Shown piece by piece: positions 63,701 through 64,000 of a DNA stretch of 64,000 bases (its first letter is position 1; each line of letters opens with the position of its first letter). Position numbers and translations under genes: made by a program. Source of the stretch: Harmothoe impar (lineage: Eukaryota > Annelida > Polychaeta > Phyllodocida > Polynoidae); assembly GCA_947462335.1 (NCBI GenBank), contig OX381704.1, positions 46,628,942 through 46,692,941 on the forward strand, read 5' to 3'. The notes below the pieces were generated by a model. That model was given only the letters and a program-made list of their open reading frames with translations, was not told the origin of the DNA and searched no databases.

Positions 63701-63833
63701 ACCATAGCGGACAGCCCGGCTCGTAACTAAACACTGCATGCTTAAGTCCTACGCTCTTATCAGCTTTTAACGTTAAGAGAACGGCCATTGCCTCTTTCTG
63801 CGTCCACTGGGTACCATCGGCTAGAGGGGCCAC
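26025..63833 (-). CDS. TDRD12-like multi-Tudor protein with CCCH finger, partial, 12+ exons
   Basis: Minus-strand exons: 63833-62781, 62460-62182, 62011-61887, 61345-61212, 60891-60733, 28907-28812, 28669-28478, 28255-28228, 27831-27687, 27037-26889, 26475-26419, 26200-26025. All have GT/AG borders and every junction is phase-compatible. The product has the end of one extended Tudor (SYHLVNTKLAR), a linker, a full extended Tudor (MSHIESPGLFFIHP, then VLYVDYGNREWV), a CCCH finger (CRYYARGVRC...CRDKH) and a last extended Tudor (DDHYWYRCRVIEVD, VFFLDFGTTVW). CCCH followed by an extended Tudor with a FYG-type start is typical of TDRD12, a piRNA-biogenesis factor of germ granules. The DEAD-like helicase that TDRD12 carries before the CCCH is not visible. 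The 31.8-kb intron 60732-28908 hosts a Polinton-like element and a GPCR gene. The 5' end is off the right edge. Confidence 0.8.
27120..27330. repeat. Short inverted repeat with CTTTGACCGGGTGC motif
   Basis: Three head-to-tail copies of CTTTGACCGGGTGCMATC at 27135-27180 face one reverse-complement copy near 27307-27325. It lies in a TDRD-like intron, and a small MITE or its remnant is likely. Confidence 0.5.
29816..30660. repeat. Minisatellite, 44/46-bp unit, about 19 copies
   Basis: The unit contains GCAGACGCCTCCTGTCTGTC then CATCTGCGGCCATCACCACG. Copies alternate between 44 and 46 bp because of a CT/GC dinucleotide difference. Neither length is a multiple of three, and the unit has no stop in several frames, so long open frames appear on both strands. 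I treat these as non-coding. It is in the TDRD-like long intron. Confidence 0.92.
30661..34431. other. TDRD-like long intron, no gene
   Basis: AT-rich non-coding DNA. Degenerate copies of the CCCTTTAAGG/TGCATCATGACG repeat family occur near 32470-32630 and 33835-33960. The small open frames here lack splice context or family resemblance. Confidence 0.45.
34432..34891. mobile_element. Foldback DNA element with TA duplication and a GC-rich insert
   Basis: The termini AAGATGGGTTAGGAGCTAAT and the mirrored ATTAGCTCCTAACCCATCTT are flanked by TA. The pairing extends inward (CATTTAAAGAACGTA with its complement near 34690-34706). The right arm contains about 140 bp of unpaired, CpG-rich sequence (34708-34850) that includes ACATGGCGGCGGGCGCG and a 26-codon frame followed by a donor-like GGGTGAAA. 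Confidence 0.7.
34892..35739. other. TDRD-like long intron, no gene
   Basis: AT-rich intronic DNA without a recognisable gene or repeat structure. Confidence 0.4.
35740..35992. mobile_element. MITE with A/T-tract termini
   Basis: GGCCAAAAAAAAGGTTTGTT at the left end pairs with AACAAACCTTCTTTTTTTTT at the right. The interior repeats CCGACCCTA. Flanking TA bases are compatible with a TA duplication. Confidence 0.65.
36500..36870. promoter_or_regulatory. Array of E-box, ETS and CRE motifs in the left terminal repeat
   Basis: I count seven CACGTG E-boxes, about eight CCGGAAGTGA ETS-type sites and at least four CGGAAGTGACGTCA composites in which an ETS site runs into a CRE. Two CCAATCAGAGGCC CCAAT boxes lie at the outer end, one beside GCCGCCATTTGG, a YY1-like motif. 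The mirrored array is at 45370-45960. In animal promoters these bind USF/MITF/MYC, GABP/ELK, CREB/ATF and NF-Y. Their use here is inferred. Confidence 0.75.
37328..37369. repeat. Perfect 42-bp palindrome
   Basis: AGAGACACGCTTCTTCCTCTC (arm, split at position 37348/37349) is followed directly by its exact complement, with CTCGAG at the centre. No counterpart is seen in the right terminal repeat. It lies between G-rich repeats and the Death-domain gene end. Confidence 0.9.
37518..38258 (-). CDS. Tandem Death-domain protein of the Polinton-like element
   Basis: 246 residues from ATG 38258 to TGA 37518. After a Pro/Ser-rich leader there are two similar helical modules. Residues 47-130 include LLRQLGKELSGCWRELGSSL and residues 145-238 include LGTLGRRLGSRWKEVGDHLK. 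The pattern L-x3-L-G-x-x-W-x-x-(L/V)-G-x-x-L, then a hydrophobic-D/E-x-I segment and a W-x-W stretch, is that of the Death-domain fold used by FADD/RIPK-type adaptors. It probably interferes with host death or NF-kB-type signalling, which is inference. It is transcribed divergently from the PC4-like gene; a TATAAAAG lies upstream at 38366-38373. No lesion is seen. Confidence 0.75.
   Translation of the reverse strand: MAQAIPLSSSPSPPCPPEKKLMRLDDVRRARQTDGENREVGQRRLAYSDALLRQLGKELSGCWRELGSSLKVTAARMDALVERSVKTPEELCTAMFRVWWGETPHRHRWGELGRVFTRIRRVELLAQWMSLLHRQGLDFENPDSRAMHKHLGTLGRRLGSRWKEVGDHLKLSPERLDKIAEECEYGGSPAEWAFRVLKMWQDEADGAGGTPFELLRVLTEDMGKFDLGIAILLDFIKQETTRTTDM
38259..39314. promoter_or_regulatory. 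Divergent promoter region of the Polinton-like element
   Basis: About 1.05 kb between the two divergent start codons. Rightward, TATATAAG at 39249-39256 lies 59 bp before the ATG at 39315. Leftward, TATAAAAG (complement, 38366-38373) lies about 108 bp before the ATG at 38258. Between them is a 168-bp direct duplication. A (GGC)n/(GGT)n run at 38272-38310 abuts the Death-domain gene start. Confidence 0.7.
38870..39233. repeat. 168-bp direct repeats with GC palindrome, 2.2 copies
   Basis: Copy 1 starts TAATCCTTTATACAGCTAA at 38870, copy 2 at 39038, and a partial third starts CTGAACAGGGT near 39204. Each has GGATCCAGCTGAAAA-like and ATGGCCGCCGG blocks. In copy 2, GCCGCCGGC-CA-GCCGGCGGC (39182-39201) is a perfect inverted repeat; in copy 1 it is imperfect. 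Confidence 0.85.
39315..40907 (+). CDS. Nuclear-type protein with two PC4-like ssDNA-binding domains
   Basis: 530 residues from ATG 39315, in a strong CACCATGA context, to TGA 40907. Residues 1-350 are low complexity: serine runs from (AGT)n, alanine runs from (GCT)n, then an E9Q4-type acidic stretch. A basic cluster (PSKKRKIQEKER) near 365 looks like a nuclear signal. From about 386 two related modules follow. The last, NLVHVRKYEGPDKKPTQQGV then TLSARALKEL, matches the strand-turn-strand-helix of the PC4/Sub1 coactivator. The earlier one (LTLEIWEDVARL ... RVHFTADALRELI) is a diverged second copy. PC4 domains bind single-stranded DNA and pair as dimers, so a tandem copy could fold as an internal dimer. 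A role in element replication or transcription is inferred. Confidence 0.72.
39472..39800. repeat. Trinucleotide repeats coding Ser and Ala runs
   Basis: (AGT/AGC)n at 39472-39550 and (GCT)n-rich tracts at 39640-39785 inside the PC4-like gene. They are likely length-variable. They also create long but meaningless frames on the opposite strand. Confidence 0.9.
40926..41060. repeat. (CA)n and (GATA)n microsatellites between element genes
   Basis: CACACACACACACACA at 40930-40947 and imperfect GATA repeats at 41005-41055 fill the 186-bp gap between the PC4-like stop and the polymerase start. No poly(A) signal lies in this gap, so the two genes may share a transcript. Confidence 0.8.
41094..41975 (+). 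CDS. DNA polymerase N-terminal part, up to the in-frame TAA
   Basis: 293 codons. It contains the zinc-finger-like start (C6, C9, H19, H22), CPLCGEGDC near residue 35, and the DNLCIFRC block near residue 225. No polymerase catalytic motif is in this part; if the TAA is obeyed, this would be a free accessory protein. Confidence 0.8.
   Translation: MTQYVCEKCFKMFKRPYNHERHVENCRVVPKFCPLCGEGDCRKIACRRESLDGVTVPPRICAVPNGEETFTANWPAIQTGVRMHGTRVSVTNFRLPTGELSDAVDTMRRIHLTQRFRYKVGFSVGLLLQHREDKSKLRYFHASQNNATLIQPLPTITNSETLEELLSKMENTVACEEVRKLCDADTKWHVLFPTNLNICVYMGPGEFPIGGRITQAGRVGKRSGVLDFPNKDNLCIFRCISFHLYNTSKRASDLLRQFCPAATPESFPGLNIRDLPALGNLFDVQIAVYTASR
41976..45218 (+). CDS. DNA polymerase catalytic part after the in-frame TAA
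   Basis: 1,080 sense codons directly following the TAA, with no further lesion. It starts with a second Cys/His finger (CCKCKAAFTTEFLLKRH) near residue 49. The exonuclease motifs lie near residues 116, 250 and 387, polymerase motif A near 488, B near 796 and C near 895. No ATG lies close to the TAA, so independent translation would need an internal start. Confidence 0.88.
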   Translation: MPGRKLRRRVTLIRPPSRTLAARGKVNLHLTAKGGLHVSLVTDFNVYAGIYECCKCKAAFTTEFLLKRHRNQLSSCRQVKLRYVGGIYQNSRTIFEALADFSIFPPDGHSGIYPYKIAFDFEAFFRPCKEPSTEHVSLLWDHVPLSASVASDFPGWEGPVCFVRESDADSDPLLDRVLNHINENAKVIGEAVLELYRPTLAKLDAAISEALLLEEATFTPSPGGFAAAQTRHPLVQLKKRLLRYIRQAPVVGFNSGRYDLNLIKIRLHSFFASGDRRNQEFSVIKRSNQYLAVYTQHTVFLDVVNYLAPGYNYATYLRAFTRNEEKGHFPYEWMTSTRKLANRTLPPRSAFDSELTGVKMSESDYAACQKVWSDEKMQTMEDYLIHYNNKDVKPFIEALKNHAKFFQDRGIDMLKDGVSLAGLTLRFLFQNLEDAFTTFPQFDAVLHALIKENLVGGPSIIFHRFHEKGTTRIREHKYGEEARPCQHILGLDANSLYLRCMSEAHCTGYYAVRRPETEFKPEIRQRNSHSALEWLRFVEHDRDVKLRHALNGGEMVVGCRRIRVDGFHAASNTVFQFHGCWFHAHECIPSHRYQCASLREERRDRTTRVSAYLKALGHKLVVVWECEWREMKRRDERVKASQQRWKVDALKVSRNAMSESDILSAVKEEKMFGLVQVDITTPPHLRDYFEEMTPVFKNATVSKSDIGPHMSDFAQEEKLLNTPQRCLIGSYHGKNILLGTPLLKWYLEHGLIVTKVQLVVEYLPKRSFAGFADEVTAARRRGDVNENEKILSDCYKLMGNATYGKTICNKEKHTAVRYTDSRKFELLANSWRFKKASELSSDLFEVELQPKTVNNNLPIQIGFMVYQYAKLKMLEFTYDFLDRFVDRRDYALCQMDTDSLYMALSGDTLDDLVKPRLRETYFREKRKWLPTAVCDDHLELFVKTKTERVREWCPPPGGCCERRYLHDLRTSGLMKAEWEGDGILSLNPKTYICYDRVSDTGERKSKKWSAKGVQKKQNPQEPDDFLDVLRQRKTLIAVNRNFKVVRNKMVTYTIEKDGVRYLYYKRRVHSDGVTTSPLEI
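45305..46023 (-). repeat. Right terminal inverted repeat of the Polinton-like element
   Basis: Reverse complement of the left repeat. It holds an internal 172-bp tandem duplication (CCTAAAGACCCTCACTTCC at 45406 and 45578), and the ACTAATCCCCTAAGTAGG block is also doubled. Ends TACTACT at 46023. Confidence 0.87.
46030..50084. other. TDRD-like long intron, no gene
   Basis: Non-coding. Degenerate tandem phrases occur: CATATACTACTCACA-like at 46220-46330, GGAATTGGTTGCTAAGGAA-like at 48200-48430, and a ~75-bp AGGCCTACATACA-containing unit at 49790-49990. A C-run and (CA)n lie near 47080. Confidence 0.5.
50092..50585. repeat. Minisatellite, 48-bp unit, about 10 copies
   Basis: The unit contains CCATTGCCTCCATCCACAAT then TGCATGCCTCCCTCATTGCC. 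48 is a multiple of three, so every frame stays open through the array on both strands. I see no coding context. It is in the TDRD-like long intron. Confidence 0.92.
50681..50862. mobile_element. CCCTTTAAGG-family MITE, copy 1
   Basis: The ends ATCCTTTAAGGGCTGCATCG and the mirrored CACAATGTGGCCCTTAAAGG pair as terminal inverted repeats. The interior carries CTGCATTCATGCATTATGCC. Related full copies lie at 56249-56424 and 59371-59599. Confidence 0.7.
50863..53893. other. TDRD-like intron upstream of the GPCR gene
   Basis: Mostly featureless. Splice-acceptor-like TTTACAG (53168) and TACCTGTAG (53875) lie upstream of the GPCR ATG, so an untranslated first exon somewhere here is possible. G- and C-runs occur near 51736 and 52620. 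Confidence 0.4.
53894..56095 (+). CDS. Orphan class-A-like GPCR, single coding exon
   Basis: 733 residues from ATG 53894; the frame opens slightly upstream without an earlier ATG. A roughly 110-residue N-terminus with NMSE and NNTP glycosylation sites precedes seven hydrophobic segments, near residues 115-142 (NSLVIIFGCISICITIINVL), 151-173, 190-217, 233-249, 274-303, 319-345 and 358-383. LCVADALTG in segment 2 and GWN before segment 5 recall the EDG/GPR3/cannabinoid cluster. The DRY box is replaced by MLKD and the NPxxY motif is absent, so signalling may be atypical. The 300-residue tail is Ser/Thr/Pro-rich and ends with six SDGSAHR-like repeats. The gene lies inside the long TDRD-like intron on the opposite strand. 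AATAAA at 56435 may end the mRNA. Confidence 0.85.
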   Translation: MPDTRIPSTEVDRGTIGSNVDHGGAMLPEDTTASMLQTNTNDPPSILSDSLSDNTLNMSEVWLPEVQNNTPPGDLSSLLAMVPFSTVTGVQVGDVPSVSVTPTSVGVVAVPLASTTVTNSLVIIFGCISICITIINVLLLVSSKFTSGGRTPVLIFVRSLCVADALTGIFGMLKMSQVVTTWGWINCFLPESILFSATIAFNLTHVMLATMCYSMLKDLLRFDRRQDKHRSIFSMTFLWNGSFVIGFSPHMGWNVDSRMGWNSESHICLFLKYFSHVYVTFVTVIIGVCLVWLVVVNIALQVLISYRRVRDPAQLTLTWPVIRATRVDIILQLVCYIPGALYIYMSCDSCAYNTEPLVANANLWLFMPLMILRSMCSTALHATRTPQIRDVISHSIKLSQYQMMLTLGLSAKAERPIRSGASVFVIETDHKNNLPEPSRDLYKYSWRQVINGKLLHNKQRLTRPHGANSPAAHPVIPEEPSTSTMDHGSVAPPHTDLSIGTPSTPSQSNSNMTLVSSLGSSMQSNTNGTVSPKSSTSSGKLSRSVNLRTLQTSHSVPQLQHLQDPAPPEGSPGGAAPGASAASLGRPYWIGSMPRRTSQPLLLPIEHAEESSFVASPTNIRSPLAHHRHLLWARSPTTSRITSSSMQALSSAARRPAGKKEALNNGSSQRASDGSAHRTSDGSLHRTSGGSAHKASDGSAHTVSDGSAHIASDTALRTNTVHTEVVVHVPANI
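56249..56424. mobile_element. CCCTTTAAGG-family MITE, copy 2
   Basis: AACCCTTTAAGAGATGCATA at the left pairs with GTCCTTAAAGGGT at the right. The interior has CATTCATGCATTATGCCGAC. It lies in the likely 3' UTR of the GPCR gene. Confidence 0.7.
56737..56961. mobile_element. Palindromic MITE, diverged relative of 12012-12233
   Basis: TACCGTAAAGTCTCACG on the left faces CACGAGGCTTTACGATA on the right. The interior has CGGCTAGTACACAAG and CGGCTAATACGCGAG, the same style as the copy at 12 kb. Confidence 0.65.
56962..58640. other. TDRD-like long intron, no gene
   Basis: AT-rich intronic sequence. Small open frames at 57191 and 57511 have no splice context or recognisable family. Confidence 0.4.
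58641..59170. repeat. Degenerate CCCTTTAAGG-family copies
   Basis: Two decayed copies: one around 58643-58855 (TTTGTCATTATGATGATCAG, GCATCATGACGACAAATGCA) and one around 59054-59170 (TTTGTCGTCATGATGGAGGA). A C13 run follows near 59188. Confidence 0.55.
59371..59599. mobile_element. CCCTTTAAGG-family MITE, copy 3, TA duplication
   Basis: The ends ACCCTTTAAGGGTAGCATTG and CTGGTTCTTAAAGGGT are flanked by TA. The interior has CATGATGCATGAATGCAGCC and GGTGCATCATGACAACAAAT. It is the best-preserved copy of the family. Confidence 0.72.
59600..60259. other. TDRD-like long intron, no gene
   Basis: No supportable gene. A fragment CTGGCATGATGCACCAATG near 59793 is another remnant of the CCCTTTAAGG family. 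Confidence 0.4.
60260..60481. mobile_element. GTGTCG-rich MITE, copy 2, 6-bp target duplication
   Basis: The terminal repeat GTGCCTCTACATGGGT is mirrored at 60466-60481 with one mismatch. It is flanked by CTGTAT on both sides. The interior again repeats CCGTGTCG and GTCGATTTTTA. It is the same family as 3681-3896. Confidence 0.82.
60733..63833 (-). CDS. TDRD12-like gene, 5' exon cluster (extended Tudor domains)
   Basis: Five exons. Exon 63833-62781 begins after acceptor TTCTGTCAG. It holds the nuclease-like half of an upstream extended Tudor, a long polar linker rich in Lys, Ser and Gln, and the start of the next one (VVFLMSHIESPGLFFIHP). Exon 62460-62182 is the Tudor barrel with the aromatic cage region YRAEIL and VLYVDYGN. 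Exons 62011-61887 and 61345-61212 complete its nuclease-like half (FVGTVDEPGNIKHC, LLVDESEDQGARCLNLELA). Exon 60891-60733 encodes a disordered linker. Confidence 0.85.
62484..62580. repeat. CCCTTTAAGG-family fragment with short palindrome
   Basis: It contains CATGATGCATGAATGCAGCC and, 22 bp on, GGGCTGCATTCATGCC, so CCAGGGCTGCATTCATGC faces its complement. It lies in the intron between TDRD-like exons 62781 and 62460. Confidence 0.55.
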
Positions 63834-64000
63834 CTGACAGAAGGGGGAGAAATTATATAAGTCTATAATAGAACATAATTTAAATCCCCCCCCCCCCCCC
63901 ACAATAATATAAATTTTGAGAAATGCGCAGGTGAAATGATATGTGGCCTTAAAGAACAAAATGGACAAAATGGAATCCTAGTTCTGCACATGAAAATATG
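63834..64000 (-). other. TDRD-like intron, right edge of window
   Basis: Acceptor TTCTGTCAG ends at 63834. A C14 run at 63887-63900 interrupts the polypyrimidine region upstream. Earlier exons lie beyond the window. Confidence 0.6.

Overview
The window is nuclear DNA from an animal, most likely a marine invertebrate. The host genes have metazoan-type introns with GT/AG splice sites, and the gaps are packed with animal-type transposons. I cannot name the species from the sequence. Homology calls come from recognising protein families by eye; no database was searched.

Host genes, left to right. (1) The first three coding exons of an Integrator subunit 13 (INTS13/Asunder) gene lie on the minus strand at 616-1632 and run off the left edge. 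(2) An EFCAB10-like gene (RIIa/DPY-30-type N-terminus plus EF-hand-like region) lies on the plus strand in four exons from 5583 to 22222. Its 14-kb first intron carries a young, complete Ty3/gypsy retrotransposon and a 5'-truncated LINE. (3) A multi-exon extended-Tudor protein with a CCCH zinc finger, closest to TDRD12 of the piRNA pathway, lies on the minus strand from 26025 to 63833 and continues off the right edge. Its exons join in phase across a 31.8-kb intron. (4) A single-exon orphan class-A GPCR (53894-56095, plus strand) is nested inside that intron.

The most unusual object is a 9.6-kb Polinton/Maverick-like element at 36437-46023 in the same intron. It has a perfect 6-bp target duplication (GGCATA), AG...CT termini and long imperfect inverted repeats. 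It holds only three genes: a tandem Death-domain protein, a protein ending in two PC4-like ssDNA-binding domains, and a protein-primed family-B DNA polymerase split by one in-frame TAA. I see no integrase, protease, packaging ATPase or capsid gene. The terminal repeats are dense arrays of E-box (CACGTG), ETS (CCGGAAGT) and CRE (TGACGTCA) motifs plus CCAAT boxes. Two genes diverge from a shared TATA-containing control region.

The rest is repeat-rich. Three MITEs share a TTA duplication and G-tract arms. Two MITEs share a GTGTCG-rich interior and 6-bp duplications. Several MITEs have TA duplications, one family sits mainly in the right half, and there are foldback elements, minisatellites near 30 kb and 50 kb, and a 130-bp tandem array near 17 kb.
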